DNA of 64,000 nt from NCBI RefSeq assembly GCF_014218725.1, contig NZ_JABBJE010000001.1, forward strand, positions 62,001 to 126,000, written 5' to 3'. Source of the stretch: Brevundimonas huaxiensis (lineage in GTDB: Bacteria > Pseudomonadota > Alphaproteobacteria > Caulobacterales > Caulobacteraceae). Both the position numbers and the translations under genes were made by a program. Position 1 is the first letter of the stretch. The number at the start of each line of letters is the position of its first letter. Shown here in pieces: positions 38,195 to 48,260 of the stretch. Under the pieces are notes generated by a model that was not told where the DNA came from, did no database searches, and worked only from the letters and a program-made list of their open reading frames with translations.

Positions 38195-39106
38195 ATGACT
38201 TCAAACGACACCCTTTCGCCGGTTCGCGGCAAGCTGCTGCGGAATGAGCCGCTGGCGCCCTACACCTGGTTCCGGGTAGGCGGCGCGGCCGAGGCGCTGT
38301 TCATTCCGGCGGACGCCGAGGATCTGGCGGACTTCCTGAAGGCGCTGGACCCGGCCGTGCCGGTGACGGTTCTGGGCGTCGGATCGAACGTCATCGTCCG
38401 TGACGGCGGGGTCGAGGGCGTGGTGATCCGCCTGGCGGGCCGCCCGTGGGCGCAGATCACGACGGACGGCGACACGGTCACGGCCGGCGCGGGCGCGCTG
38501 GACTCCATGGTCGCCAAGGCCAGCGCCAAGGCGGGAATCGCCGGGCTGGAATTCTACGCCGGCATTCCGGGCACAATCGGCGGCGCCCTGACCATGAACG
38601 CCGGTTGCTACGGCTCCGAGACCAAGGACGTGCTGGTGTCGGCCTGGGGCCTGACGCGGGCGGGCGAGCGAGTCGATTACGATCTGGCCGACTTCGGCTA
38701 CACCTATCGCCATTCCCAGGCGCCGGCCGACATCATCTGGATCGAGGCGACCTATCGCGGCACGGCCGACGAACCCGAGGCGGTGGCGGCCCGGATCTCC
38801 GAGATCACCAGTCGTCGCGAGACGACCCAGCCGATCCGCGAGAAGACGGGCGGCTCGACGTTCAAGAACCCCGAGGGCCATTCGTCGTGGAAGCTGGTGG
38901 ATGAGGCCGGCTGGCGCGGCAAGCTGCACGCCAAAACCGGGGGTGGGGCCAAGTTCAGCGAACTGCACTCCAACTTTATGATCAATCCCGGCGAGGCAAC
39001 AGCCGCCGACATCGAAAGCCTGGGCGAGGCGGTTCGCGCTGATGTGCTGGCCAAGACCGGCGTTCTGCTGGAGTGGGAAATCAAGCGGATCGGCCGGGCG
39101 GGATAA
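38195..39106 (+). CDS. murB: UDP-N-acetylenolpyruvoylglucosamine reductase
   Basis: A 303-residue FAD enzyme that reduces UDP-GlcNAc-enolpyruvate to UDP-MurNAc with NADPH. The FAD domain shows [28 protein letters not shown] and [20 protein letters not shown]. The catalytic Ser is in [22 protein letters not shown] and the Glu in [16 protein letters not shown]. It lacks the extra loop of the E. coli type and fits type II MurB. It is the first gene of the resumed run murB-ddl-ftsQ-ftsA. A short hairpin (GCGGGAT/ATCCCGC) overlaps its end, without a T-run. Confidence 0.96.
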   Translation: MTSNDTLSPVRGKLLRNEPLAPYTWFRVGGAAEALFIPADAEDLADFLKALDPAVPVTVLGVGSNVIVRDGGVEGVVIRLAGRPWAQITTDGDTVTAGAGALDSMVAKASAKAGIAGLEFYAGIPGTIGGALTMNAGCYGSETKDVLVSAWGLTRAGERVDYDLADFGYTYRHSQAPADIIWIEATYRGTADEPEAVAARISEITSRRETTQPIREKTGGSTFKNPEGHSSWKLVDEAGWRGKLHAKTGGGAKFSELHSNFMINPGEATAADIESLGEAVRADVLAKTGVLLEWEIKRIGRAG

Positions 39107-39184
39107 AAAATCCCGCGCAAAAATGGCCGGCGGACGCGAATGGTTGACGGCCTGTTAAACATGTAGGCCCCAATCCAAGGCGTC

Positions 39185-40126
39185 ATGTCCCGCGCTTTCA
39201 AAGATCTTCATGTCGCCGTTCTGATGGGCGGTCTTTCCGCAGAGCGTGAGGTGTCCCTCTCGTCGGGCGAGCAGTGCGCGCGCGCGCTGGAGCGGCAGGG
39301 CGTGCGCGTCAGCCGCGTGGACGCCGGGCGCGATCTGGCCAATGTGCTTTCGGGTCTGATCAAGCCGGACGTGGTGCTGAACTGCTTGCACGGCGCCTGG
39401 GGCGAGGACGGCTGCGTCCAGGGCGTGCTGGAGACCCTGCGGATTCCCTATACCCATTCCGGCGTGCTGGCCTCGGCCCTGGCGATGGACAAGAACAAGT
39501 CCAAGGCCGTGCTGCGGGCGGCGGGCATCAAGGTGCCGGGCGGCGGTCTTTACGATCGTCACGAGGTCGCCAGCCGCCACGTCATCGACCCGCCCTATGT
39601 TGTAAAGCCCAATGCCGAGGGCTCATCCGTCGGCGTCTTCCTGGTTCGCGAAGGCGCCAACCGTCCGGTTTCCGAAGTGGGCGAGCCGGGCTGGACTTAC
39701 GGCGAGCAGGTTGTCGTCGAGCCCTATATCGCCGGCAAGGAGCTGTGCGTCACCGTGCTGGGCGAACCGGCCGGGCCGCGCGCCCTGACCGTCACCGACA
39801 TCACCCCGACCAAGGGCTTTTACGATTACGAGGCCAAATATGCGCCGGGCGGATCGGTGCACGTCCTGCCGGCCGTCCTGCCGCCGCATGTGTTCGAAAA
39901 GGCGCTGCGTCAGGCCGAGGCGGCGCACGTCGCCATGGGGTGCCGCGGCGTGTCGCGATCCGACTTCCGTTATGATGATGTTAAGGACGATCTGGTCCTG
40001 TTGGAGGTCAATACCCAGCCCGGCATGACCCCGACTTCGCTCGCGCCCGAGCAGGCCGCCCATACCGGGATGAGCTATGACGATTTGGTTCGGTGGATGG
40101 TGGAGGACGCCTCATGCCCGCGGTAG
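39185..40126 (+). CDS. ddl: D-alanine--D-alanine ligase
   Basis: A 313-residue ATP-grasp enzyme (DdlB type) that makes the D-Ala-D-Ala end of the peptidoglycan peptide. [19 protein letters not shown] at the start and [36 protein letters not shown] are standard. The ATP-binding part has [16 protein letters not shown], and the C-terminus [25 protein letters not shown] with the metal-binding residues. It overlaps ftsQ by 13 bases. In the 78-base gap before it, TTGA-N7-TTAA at 39144-39158 resembles a CtrA box but is only a partial match. Confidence 0.95.
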   Translation: MSRAFKDLHVAVLMGGLSAEREVSLSSGEQCARALERQGVRVSRVDAGRDLANVLSGLIKPDVVLNCLHGAWGEDGCVQGVLETLRIPYTHSGVLASALAMDKNKSKAVLRAAGIKVPGGGLYDRHEVASRHVIDPPYVVKPNAEGSSVGVFLVREGANRPVSEVGEPGWTYGEQVVVEPYIAGKELCVTVLGEPAGPRALTVTDITPTKGFYDYEAKYAPGGSVHVLPAVLPPHVFEKALRQAEAAHVAMGCRGVSRSDFRYDDVKDDLVLLEVNTQPGMTPTSLAPEQAAHTGMSYDDLVRWMVEDASCPR

Positions 40127-41001
40127 TTCGCGGCGGTCGGCGACAGGGTTCTAATCAGGCTCCACAACGCGGTTCGGCTTCCAAGGGCGGAGGACGGTCG
40201 CGCGGCGGGGCCCAGAACGCGTCCGCCGTTCCTGGCAAGATGGCCGCCATCGGCCGTGTCGATATTTCGCCCCGCACCGCCGTGATCGCTCTGGGCGCCG
40301 GCGCGCTGCTGCTGGTCGGAGTTCTGGCCACGGGCGCTCGCGCCGAGCGGATCGGCGCCTCGGTTTCGCATGGCCTGGACAGCGTGACGGCCGGTATGGG
40401 CCTGACGCTGAAACGGGTGCATATCACCGGCGCCTCGCCGGAGGCTGAGCCGGCGATCCAGCGGGCGCTCGGCCTGTATTCCGGTCAGCCGATCACCAGC
40501 CTGGATCTGGACGCCATTCGCACGCGGGTTCAGGGCGTGGGTTGGGTCAAGGAGGCGCGCGTGGTGCGCCTGTTGCCCGACACCCTGATTGTCGAGGTCA
40601 AGGAACACGACCGCCTCGCCGTCTGGCAGGAAGCCGGTCAGATCAAGGTCATCGACAACCGGGGCCAGGTCATCGATGGCGCCGATGCGCGTCGCTATCC
40701 GACGCTGCCGCTCGTCGTGGGCAAGGGCGCCGATGTGGCGGCGGGCGAAATCCTGCCTCTGCTGGCCCAGCGCCCGCGACTGATGGGGATGGTGGACGCC
40801 CTGGTGCGCGTGGACGAGCGCCGCTGGGACCTGCGTCTGAAGGACGGCAGCCTGATCCAGCTTCCCGCCACCGAACAGGAGGCGGCCCTGATCCGCCTCG
40901 ATGCGCTGGACCAGCGCGAACGCCTGCTCGACCTGGGCTTCGCTCGGGTCGATCTCAGAACCCCCGACGAGGTCGCCGTGCGACCCGCCGGCGACGCCTA
41001 A
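40114..41001 (+). CDS. ftsQ: Cell division protein FtsQ
   Basis: A 295-residue bitopic inner-membrane protein of the divisome. A basic, Gly/Ser-rich cytoplasmic N-terminus of about 55 residues precedes one membrane helix ([20 protein letters not shown]). A POTRA domain follows ([66 protein letters not shown]). The ATG at 40114 has GGAGG 7 bases upstream and overlaps the end of ddl; an earlier in-frame start at 40093 is less likely. ftsA follows after 13 bases. Confidence 0.93.
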   Translation: MPAVVRGGRRQGSNQAPQRGSASKGGGRSRGGAQNASAVPGKMAAIGRVDISPRTAVIALGAGALLLVGVLATGARAERIGASVSHGLDSVTAGMGLTLKRVHITGASPEAEPAIQRALGLYSGQPITSLDLDAIRTRVQGVGWVKEARVVRLLPDTLIVEVKEHDRLAVWQEAGQIKVIDNRGQVIDGADARRYPTLPLVVGKGADVAAGEILPLLAQRPRLMGMVDALVRVDERRWDLRLKDGSLIQLPATEQEAALIRLDALDQRERLLDLGFARVDLRTPDEVAVRPAGDA

Positions 41002-41014
41002 GGACCGTAGAGAC

Positions 41015-42349
41015 ATGACCAAGCAACGCGGCGTGGCGAATGATCACGGTCGGGGCATGGATCCTCGCGCCGGACGTGCGCCTGTGGTCGCCGCGCTGGA
41101 TATCGGTCAATCCAAGGTGTCGTGCTTCATCATGAAGCCGGACGGCGTCCGTCACGCCGACCGCACCATCCGCGTCGCGGGCGCCAGCCATGTCCAGTCC
41201 AAGGGCGTGAGGGGCGGGGCGATCATCAATATGGACGAGGCAGCACAGGCCATCGGCCACGCCGTCGAACGCGCCGAGCGCGCCGCCCAGAGCCCGGTAT
41301 CCGGCGTCGTCGTCACGACCGCCATCGGCCAGATGGCCAGCCACCGGGTGCAGGCCCGCGTGTCCCTGGGCGCCAATCCGGTCGGGGACGCCGATCTGGC
41401 GCGCGCCATCGGCATGGCCCTGGCGCAGATCCGCCTGCCCAACCGTCGCCCGATCCACGTCCTGCCCATCGCCTGGTCGGTCGATGGCGCGCGCGGCGTG
41501 CATGATCCGCGTTCGATGCGGGGCGGCTCGCTGGGGCTGGATCTGTTGGTCGTCTCGATGGCCGAGAACGTCTTCACGACCCTCAGCCACTGCCTGGAGC
41601 TGGCGCACTTGGATCTGCAAGGCGTCGCCGCTGCACCCGTGGTCTCGTCTCTGGCCGCGCTGGAAGAAGACGAAATGGACCTGGGCGCCGTCTGCATCGA
41701 CATGGGCGGCGGATCGACCAGCGCCGCCGTGTGGGGCGGGCGGTCATTGCTGCATATCGAAAGCCTGAACGTGGGGGGTGATCACGTCACCTCCGACATC
41801 GCCCGCGGTCTGTCGACGTCCAAGGCCGGCGCCGAACGGCTCAAGACCCTGCACGGCTCGGCCATGGCCAGCGCCAACGAGGATCGTGAAATGCTCGAGG
41901 CCCCGCCGCGCGGCGAGGACGCCTCGGCCGGCCCCGTCATCGTTCCGCGCGCCATGCTGAAGACCGTCATCGCCCCCCGCGTCGAGGAAACCCTCGAACT
42001 GCTGCGTGATCGACTGAAGAATGCCGGCGTGGGCCTGGAACCCGGCGCGGGCCTCGTTTTGACCGGCGGGGCCAGCCAGTTGAACGGCGTGCGCGAGCTG
42101 GCGGTGCGTGTCTTCGACCGTCCGGTCCGCCTCGGAAAACCCCAACGGGCGCCACATTTGGCCGACGCCGCCTCCGGCCCCGCCTTCTGCGCCACTGCCG
42201 GCGTCCTCCTCCGCGCCGCCTACGGCCCGCGTGAGGCGGTTTCGGCGAGAAAGCTGATGGCGCGGCAGATCACCGCTGCGGATGCGCCGCGAATTCATCG
42301 CGGGAATGTGGTTGGACGGGTAGCTGGCTGGCTCCGCGACAATCTGTAG
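41015..42349 (+). CDS. ftsA: Cell division protein FtsA
   Basis: A 444-residue actin-like protein that ties FtsZ filaments to the membrane. VVAALDIGQSKVSCFIMK is the first nucleotide-binding motif, IDMGGGSTSAAVW the second and GLVLTGGASQLNGVRELA the third. The last residues (VVGRVAGWLRDNL) form the amphipathic helix typical of FtsA membrane targeting. The ATG at 41015 is used. Normally ftsZ would follow closely, but here a 3.8-kb receptor gene intervenes. The 144 bases after the stop contain no strong terminator, so read-through into the receptor gene is possible. Confidence 0.95.
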   Translation: MTKQRGVANDHGRGMDPRAGRAPVVAALDIGQSKVSCFIMKPDGVRHADRTIRVAGASHVQSKGVRGGAIINMDEAAQAIGHAVERAERAAQSPVSGVVVTTAIGQMASHRVQARVSLGANPVGDADLARAIGMALAQIRLPNRRPIHVLPIAWSVDGARGVHDPRSMRGGSLGLDLLVVSMAENVFTTLSHCLELAHLDLQGVAAAPVVSSLAALEEDEMDLGAVCIDMGGGSTSAAVWGGRSLLHIESLNVGGDHVTSDIARGLSTSKAGAERLKTLHGSAMASANEDREMLEAPPRGEDASAGPVIVPRAMLKTVIAPRVEETLELLRDRLKNAGVGLEPGAGLVLTGGASQLNGVRELAVRVFDRPVRLGKPQRAPHLADAASGPAFCATAGVLLRAAYGPREAVSARKLMARQITAADAPRIHRGNVVGRVAGWLRDNL

Positions 42350-42493
42350 CAAATCTAGGCAACAGTGTTGTTTGAGCGCCACTTCGGCCTCGTTTTGCCC
42401 TGATTGAGACACAAACCGCTTGCCTCCACTTGAAGGTTAGGTGACAGAAAGTTCACCAAACTATCGCGCCACATGCGACTTTCAGGGGCTGAA

Positions 42494-45400
42494 ATGACAA
42501 AACGATACCATTTGTTCGGGACTACGATTCTCGCCGGCGTTCTGGCGACTTCGGCTCCCGCATGGTCGCAGGCGACAACGCAGCAGTCGACCTCGCCGTC
42601 TCCTTCGACCTCTTCGACTCAAGACCAATCGGAAGCTGAACAACTGGAAGAGGTTGTTGTTACGGGTTCACGTATCGCACGCCCTCAGTATGAGGGCGTT
42701 ATTCCTGGTGTTCAGGTTGGCGAGAAGGATATTGAAGAGCGTCTGTTCACCAACGCTGGCGACATTCTGAATGACGTGCCGCTGGTCGGCGGCGGTGCCA
42801 GCTTGAATGGTACGAACGGCGGTCAGACGGCGTCGCTGGGAGTTACATATATCGATCTGTTGAATCTCGGCACCGCTCGCACGCTGACGTTGGTCAATGG
42901 TCGCCGCTTCGTGTCGAACAACTCCGCCACGATCTTTGTGTCTGGCAATGAGACGGGTTCTCAAGTCGATGCATCGACCATCCCCGTCGCTCTGATTGAT
43001 CGTGTCGATATTTTGACGGTAGGCGGTGCTGCGACATATGGTGCGGATGCCGTTTCCGGCGTGGTCAACTATGTCCTGAAGGACAAGTATGAAGGCGCAG
43101 AGATCAATATTATTGGCGGTCAGACGTTCGAATATAACGATGCTGGTCGGATTGCCGTGAATGCCACGGTCGGCAAGTCGTTTCTTGACGATCGTTTAAA
43201 TGTTGCTGTTTCCGGTGAGTACAGCAAGATCGACGGTGTGCTGGCTAATGCCCGTCCGTTCCGGTCGGATAACCAGGGCGGCATATCGAACTTTGCGAAC
43301 GGCGGTTTCCGCAACCCCGCCTTTACTCCGGGTGTTGTTGGTTCGACGGCGTTCCTAGCCGGTGGCGTGGATGGCATTCCATCGACGATTTATTCGCGCA
43401 GCCTGCGTCAGATTAACAACTACTTTGGCGGTGTGGTTTTCAACACCGTCGCAGGTAGCGGGACATCGGAATCGACTGTGACTCAGCCGGGCTTCGCACG
43501 TATCGCGCCGCCGGCTTCGTCCTTCATTTCCGGGACGCTTCAACAAATCCCCGGCGCGCCAAACCTGTGTAACGGCGGCGCCTTCTCGGCAGCCCAGGCG
43601 CAAGCTGCGGCATTGGCCAACAGCCGTATTTGTAACTTCGCGCCTTCTGCGCTGCCGGGCACCACGACCGCACAGCAGGATGCCAATGCGGCGCGCGTGT
43701 TCGCCTTCTACGGCGTGACGCCGCCTGCTGGCGCCACTGCAGCCCAGCTTCGTGCCGCCGCTCTGCAAATCCTGCAGCAGCGCAATCCGACTGCGCGCGA
43801 ATATTATGCCGCCAACCCCAATACGCCGCTTAACGCGTTCGCGGGAAGTTTCCTTGCAGGTCTTCCCGACATTGCCAATACCGGTATCGGTGCGGGCGTG
43901 CTGCCGCGTCTTGCGACCCCTCTTCGCTTCAATCGTAACGGTGATCTGGAAACCTACACGCTGGGAATCGGTGGGCCTAACACCCCTGGTACCTTCGCGA
44001 CAGGCGTCGGCGGCGACGGGGCGAACCGCACCGACTCGACTGTCCTGCGTGTCGAACAAGAACGTAATGTTGGAAATATTATCGGCAGCTATCGCGTAAC
44101 CGACGACATTCGCTTCTTCACCGAAAACCTTTACTCAGACATCAAGGTCACCAACCCGATCGGAACGGGCGGCCTGTTCAATGGCGTGTCGTCCAGTTCT
44201 ACCGAAAACGCGGCCATTCTGGTCAACGTCAACCACCCGTTCCTGACCGCTCAGAACCGTGCGGCGTTGGCTGCAGCAGGCATTACAGGTAACTTCACTG
44301 TTTCCCGCTACAACGAAGACATCGTCAACGACCTTTCGCAGGTGTCCACCAATAAGACGTTCCGCACCGTCAACGGCTTTGAGGGCAACTTCCGGGCCTT
44401 CGATCGCGCCTTCAACTGGGAACTGTCGCACACCTACGGCAAGGCTGAAACTCGCGTCGAATTCAGCGCCATTAACGACGTTGCCTTCGCCATGGCGATC
44501 GACGCCGTCGATCAAGGCGGCGTCACACGGTGCCGCGCCGGTTCGACCGGAAGTCCCACGCTGGCAAGCTATCTCGGCTTCTATGGCGGTCAGGTACCTG
44601 GCACTCAAGCTAACGTAATCAGCCAGGTTGCTGCGGATGGTGTTCGAGAGCAGGTCGTGTTCCAAACGAACGCGACGCAAGCCCTGTTCGACGCCTGTCA
44701 GCCGTTGAACATCTTCGGTGAAGGCCGAGCCTCCCAGGCTGCCAAGGACTTCGTCAGCGTTCGAAACTTCTTCAACAACGAATCGACGCAGAACTTCACG
44801 CAGGCCGTGTTCGGCGGCGAACTGTTCAATCTTCCAGCCGGTCCGTTGCAGTTCGCGCTCTCAGGCGAGTATCGGAAGGAAGAACTGAAGTATACGGTTG
44901 ACGAAATCACGCGTATTGGTGCGACCCGTTCCGCACCTTCCGCCACAACCATGGCGGAAGTTGAAACCAAGGAGGGCGGGCTGGAACTGCGCGTTCCGAT
45001 CTTCGGCGGCGACTTCACTCTGCCGTTCTTCAAATCGCTCGAGTTCAACCCCTCAATCCGCTACACGCAGTTGGAAGGTTCTGCGCCGTCCTTCCGCGAT
45101 ACGACAGGCACCCTGCGCTCGCCCAGCTATAAGGGTGATGTTGAGGAGGTTTATACCTTGGCTGCGACTTGGCAGCCCTCGGAAGACATCCTGTTCCGCG
45201 GCAACATCTCCAAGTCTGTTCGTCAGCCCAGCATTGTCGAACTGTTCTTGGGTGGTCAGCCGTTCTTCACCTCGTCAGCAGACCCTTGCTCCACAGCCAA
45301 CATCAGCGTCGGTCCCGCGCCGGCGACGCGTCGCGCAAACTGCATCACTGATGTGCTGAACCGGGCGACCGCCAATGGTGGAACCCTGACGGGCAACGCC

Positions 45401-46285
45401 GGAGCTGTTGCGATCACCGATCGCGCCAGCGCTGAGAGTTTCTTGAATAATAACTTCACGCCCTCAGGCGCAGCGTTCACGGGCCTGATCTCAGGAACCC
45501 AGGATCTTCGTCCGGAGGAAGGCGACTCGTTCACGTATGGCTTCGTGGCGACGCCGCGGTTCATCCCGAACTTCATCTTCGCCGCCGACTATCTGGAAAT
45601 CACCGTGACCGGCGCTCTTGGTCCGCTCTTGGCGCAGCCGGCTGCTGAGTTCTGCTACGACAGCGCCAGCTTCCCGAATAACTCGGCCGATATCGGCGTG
45701 AACAGCTGCGCCGGCATCCGTCGTGATACCAACTTCAACTTCACGAACGGATTCGAACTGCCCTTCTTCAACCTGGGCGGAACGCGGGTTAAGGCGATCA
45801 ACTCCAACTTCAGCTACAGCATGGACTTGGCTGATGTGTTCAGCGCTAATCGCGACCTCGGTCGCTTGGCTCTGCGCGGCAATATTTACTATCTGATGGA
45901 GTACACCACGTCGGGTACGGGTGACTTCAGCGACGCACAGTCGGCCGAAGACACCCTGGCCAATCCGGTTTGGTCGACGCAGTTGACGGCGCTATATGAC
46001 CTGGGTCGCTTCAACGCGCGTTGGACCACACGTATCCAGGACGCAACGCGCATCAAGTCAGCAGGAACGCCTATCGGCATTGAGTTCCAACCGATCGTCC
46101 GTTACGACGGCTATACGTTGCATACGCTGTCGCTGGGCTACGACGTCACCGACACGACGCGTGCACAATTGGTCATCGACAACGTGACCGACGAAGACGC
46201 CCTGGGCCAAAACGGTTTCTTCAACGGCGCTTATATCGATAACATTGGTCGTCGTTGGACGGCTTCGATCCAGATGAAGTTCTAA
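42494..46285 (+). CDS. Very large TonB-dependent receptor inserted between ftsA and ftsZ
   Basis: A 1263-residue outer-membrane receptor, longer than most. The ATG at 42494 follows AGGGG and opens a signal peptide (LFGTTILAGVLATSAPAWSQ). A Ser/Thr/Gln-rich linker then leads to a TonB-box-like LEEVVVTGSRIARPQ. The plug has TLTLVNGRRFVSN and ILTVGGAATYGADAVSGVVNYVLKDKYEG. The barrel is large with long loops and ends GRRWTASIQMKF. Codon use differs from its neighbours: many T-ending codons (GTT, GGT, GCT, ATT), especially in the first third. It has its own terminator. Its substrate is unknown, and nothing nearby suggests one. The neighbours are division genes with no link to uptake. Confidence 0.92.
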   Translation: MTKRYHLFGTTILAGVLATSAPAWSQATTQQSTSPSPSTSSTQDQSEAEQLEEVVVTGSRIARPQYEGVIPGVQVGEKDIEERLFTNAGDILNDVPLVGGGASLNGTNGGQTASLGVTYIDLLNLGTARTLTLVNGRRFVSNNSATIFVSGNETGSQVDASTIPVALIDRVDILTVGGAATYGADAVSGVVNYVLKDKYEGAEINIIGGQTFEYNDAGRIAVNATVGKSFLDDRLNVAVSGEYSKIDGVLANARPFRSDNQGGISNFANGGFRNPAFTPGVVGSTAFLAGGVDGIPSTIYSRSLRQINNYFGGVVFNTVAGSGTSESTVTQPGFARIAPPASSFISGTLQQIPGAPNLCNGGAFSAAQAQAAALANSRICNFAPSALPGTTTAQQDANAARVFAFYGVTPPAGATAAQLRAAALQILQQRNPTAREYYAANPNTPLNAFAGSFLAGLPDIANTGIGAGVLPRLATPLRFNRNGDLETYTLGIGGPNTPGTFATGVGGDGANRTDSTVLRVEQERNVGNIIGSYRVTDDIRFFTENLYSDIKVTNPIGTGGLFNGVSSSSTENAAILVNVNHPFLTAQNRAALAAAGITGNFTVSRYNEDIVNDLSQVSTNKTFRTVNGFEGNFRAFDRAFNWELSHTYGKAETRVEFSAINDVAFAMAIDAVDQGGVTRCRAGSTGSPTLASYLGFYGGQVPGTQANVISQVAADGVREQVVFQTNATQALFDACQPLNIFGEGRASQAAKDFVSVRNFFNNESTQNFTQAVFGGELFNLPAGPLQFALSGEYRKEELKYTVDEITRIGATRSAPSATTMAEVETKEGGLELRVPIFGGDFTLPFFKSLEFNPSIRYTQLEGSAPSFRDTTGTLRSPSYKGDVEEVYTLAATWQPSEDILFRGNISKSVRQPSIVELFLGGQPFFTSSADPCSTANISVGPAPATRRANCITDVLNRATANGGTLTGNAGAVAITDRASAESFLNNNFTPSGAAFTGLISGTQDLRPEEGDSFTYGFVATPRFIPNFIFAADYLEITVTGALGPLLAQPAAEFCYDSASFPNNSADIGVNSCAGIRRDTNFNFTNGFELPFFNLGGTRVKAINSNFSYSMDLADVFSANRDLGRLALRGNIYYLMEYTTSGTGDFSDAQSAEDTLANPVWSTQLTALYDLGRFNARWTTRIQDATRIKSAGTPIGIEFQPIVRYDGYTLHTLSLGYDVTDTTRAQLVIDNVTDEDALGQNGFFNGAYIDNIGRRWTASIQMKF

Positions 46286-46308
46286 CCCAGAACTTATGGA
46301 CTGATCTG

Positions 46309-46337
46309 ATCGCCCGAGGCTTGCCTCGGGCGATTTT
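46309..46337 (+). terminator. Rho-independent terminator after the inserted receptor gene
   Basis: A 12-bp stem (ATCGCCCGAGGC / GCCTCGGGCGAT) around TT is followed by TTTTCTTT. It separates the receptor transcript from ftsZ. Confidence 0.87.
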
Positions 46338-46419
46338 CTTTGTGGCGTTGGAAGAACTCGAAAAAGTCCGGCAACGCTTTAGGTTTGGGGTGTGCTTCGG
46401 TCCGACTCACATTATCGCC

Positions 46420-46434
46420 GTAACCTTCTCTTAA
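46420..46434. promoter_or_regulatory. CtrA-like box 1 upstream of ftsZ
   Basis: GTAA-N7-TTAA followed by C, one mismatch from the TTAA-N7-TTAAC consensus of the Caulobacterales master regulator CtrA. It is about 99 bases before the ftsZ start. CtrA is known to repress ftsZ in Caulobacter; binding here is inferred. Confidence 0.6.
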
Positions 46435-46452
46435 CCTTCATGGGCGCAATCC

Positions 46453-46467
46453 TTAACGCGCTCATAA
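46453..46467. promoter_or_regulatory. CtrA-like box 2 upstream of ftsZ
   Basis: TTAA-N7-ATAA followed by C, again one mismatch from the consensus and 33 bases from box 1 (about three helical turns). The pair strengthens the case for CtrA control of ftsZ. Confidence 0.58.
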
Positions 46468-46532
46468 CCAAAGCGATTCGGCGGGGCGGTCGGTTGGTTT
46501 GAAGGGGCGGGTCAGCAGGTCGGAAACAGAAA

Positions 46533-48107
46533 ATGTCGCTCTCATTGGTCAAGCCGCAACACACTGAACTGAAGCCCCGCATCGTCGTGTTCGGCGTCGG
46601 CGGCGCTGGCGGCAACGCCGTGAACAACATGATCGACGCCGGCCTCGAAGGGGTCGAGTTCGTCGTGGCCAACACCGACGCGCAGCACCTCAGCTTCGCT
46701 AAGACCGATCGCCGCATCCAACTGGGCGAGACCATCACCCAAGGCCTGGGCGCCGGGGCCCACCCCGAAGTCGGCATGAACGCCGCCGAGGAATCCGCCG
46801 ACGAAATCCATCAGCACCTGGAAGGTGCACACATGGTCTTCATCACCTGCGGCATGGGCGGCGGCACCGGCACCGGCGCGGCGCCGGTCATCGCCAAGTG
46901 CGCGCGTGATCGCGGCATCCTGACCGTCGGCGTCGTGACCAAGCCCTTCACCTTCGAAGGCCGCCACCGCATGCGTCTGGCCGACGCCGGCGTCGCCGAG
47001 CTGCAACGCTATGTCGACACCCTGATCGTCATCCCGAACCAGAACCTGTTCCGCGTCGCCAATGAGCGCACGACCTTTGCCGACGCCTTCGGCATGGCCG
47101 ATCAGGTCCTGCACTCCGGCGTCCGCTCGATCACCGACCTGATGATACTGCCCGGCCTGATCAACCTGGACTTCGCCGACGTGCGCGCCGTCATGTCCGA
47201 GATGGGCAAGGCGATGATGGGCACGGGCGAGGCCACGGGCGACGACCGCGCGCTGCTGGCGGCCCAGAACGCCATCGCCAACCCGCTGTTGGACGAGACC
47301 AGCCTGAAGGGCGCCAAGGCGGTTCTGGTGAACATCACCGGCGGTCTGGACATGACCCTGCTGGAAGTCGACGAGGCCGCCAACGCCATCAGTGCAGAAG
47401 TGGACGGCGACGCCAACATCATCTTCGGCGCGGCCTTCGACCCGGCCCTGGACGGCAAGATCCGCGTCTCGGTCGTCGCGACCGGCATGGACGAGGGCGA
47501 AGTGCGTCGCATCGAACCCATCGCCCCGCCGGCCGCCAGCGCGCCGCTGGCCAGCCATGATGCGCGCCGCTCGGCCGGCGGCCTGTATGGCACACAAGCC
47601 TCGCGCGCCCCGGAACCGACCCGCGACGCCTACCGCGAGCCGGTCCGCGCCGAAGCCCCGCGCGCGCCCGAGCCCCGCATCGAGGCGGCGCCGGTCGTGC
47701 CGACCTTTCAGGCCCCTGCCGCTCGCGAACCGGAACCGCGCCCCGAGCCGGTGATCCGCGTCGCCGAGCCGCAGCCGCGCACTCTGGACCCCATCGTCGA
47801 TCCTTGGGTCGAGGAATATGAAACCCGCGCCCCGGCGCCGCAAGGCGATCTCTACGAGCGCGCCGCGCCTGCGGCCCAGCAGCCCCAAGCCGACGATGGT
47901 TACGACGATCGTGACCACCGCCGCAGCGGCTGGAGCCTGTTCGGTCGCGGCAAACGCACCCAGCCTCAGCACGATATGTCCTATGCGCCGCAATCGTCGC
48001 ATTCGGCGCGCGCGTCGGCTCAACCGGTCCAACAGCCAGAACCGGAGGCGGGACAGGCCGATGACGACCTGGAAATCCCATCCTTTCTCCGCCGTCTGGC
48101 CAACTAA
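46533..48107 (+). CDS. ftsZ: Cell division protein FtsZ
   Basis: A 524-residue tubulin-like GTPase that forms the division ring. The GTPase core (about 13-320) has [14 protein letters not shown] and the tubulin signature [15 protein letters not shown], with [22 protein letters not shown] as the T7 loop. A long Pro/Ala/Arg-rich linker of about 180 residues follows, then the conserved C-terminal peptide [14 protein letters not shown] that binds FtsA and other partners. Long linkers are known in Caulobacterales. It has its own upstream region with two CtrA-like boxes and its own terminator, so it does not depend on ftsA transcription. Confidence 0.97.
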   Translation: MSLSLVKPQHTELKPRIVVFGVGGAGGNAVNNMIDAGLEGVEFVVANTDAQHLSFAKTDRRIQLGETITQGLGAGAHPEVGMNAAEESADEIHQHLEGAHMVFITCGMGGGTGTGAAPVIAKCARDRGILTVGVVTKPFTFEGRHRMRLADAGVAELQRYVDTLIVIPNQNLFRVANERTTFADAFGMADQVLHSGVRSITDLMILPGLINLDFADVRAVMSEMGKAMMGTGEATGDDRALLAAQNAIANPLLDETSLKGAKAVLVNITGGLDMTLLEVDEAANAISAEVDGDANIIFGAAFDPALDGKIRVSVVATGMDEGEVRRIEPIAPPAASAPLASHDARRSAGGLYGTQASRAPEPTRDAYREPVRAEAPRAPEPRIEAAPVVPTFQAPAAREPEPRPEPVIRVAEPQPRTLDPIVDPWVEEYETRAPAPQGDLYERAAPAAQQPQADDGYDDRDHRRSGWSLFGRGKRTQPQHDMSYAPQSSHSARASAQPVQQPEPEAGQADDDLEIPSFLRRLAN

Positions 48108-48127
48108 ACATCCCAAATGACGACCAA

Positions 48128-48156
48128 ACGCCCCGGAGCCCGCCTCCGGGGCGTTT
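48128..48156 (+). terminator. Rho-independent terminator after ftsZ
   Basis: An 11-bp stem (ACGCCCCGGAG / CTCCGGGGCGT) with loop CCCGC is followed by TTCTCGTTT. It starts 20 bases after the ftsZ stop. Confidence 0.82.
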
Positions 48157-48260
48157 CTCGTTTCCGGATGTGTCTCAGACCGAAACAATCCGAAACCGGA
48201 CTTTGATTTCGCGCTTGCGGCATGACCGCTAAATGAAACCCAGGGCGCAATCCGCACGGC

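Noticed and set aside
39098..39116. Hairpin GCGGGAT/ATCCCGC at the end of murB as a terminator
   Set aside because: The stem is only 7 bp and is not followed by a T-run on the plus strand; the following ddl gene is close and probably co-transcribed.
39144..39158. CtrA box before ddl
   Set aside because: TTGA-N7-TTAA has a mismatch in the first half, lacks the C after the second half, and stands alone inside the cluster; too weak to list as a site.
42350..42493. Terminator after ftsA
   Set aside because: Only weak, short complementary stretches are present (around CAACAGTGTTGTT), with no stable GC stem or T-run.
46542..48257. 571-residue open frame opposite ftsZ
   Set aside because: FtsZ is certain on the plus strand; the antisense frame has no motif and no plausible start region.
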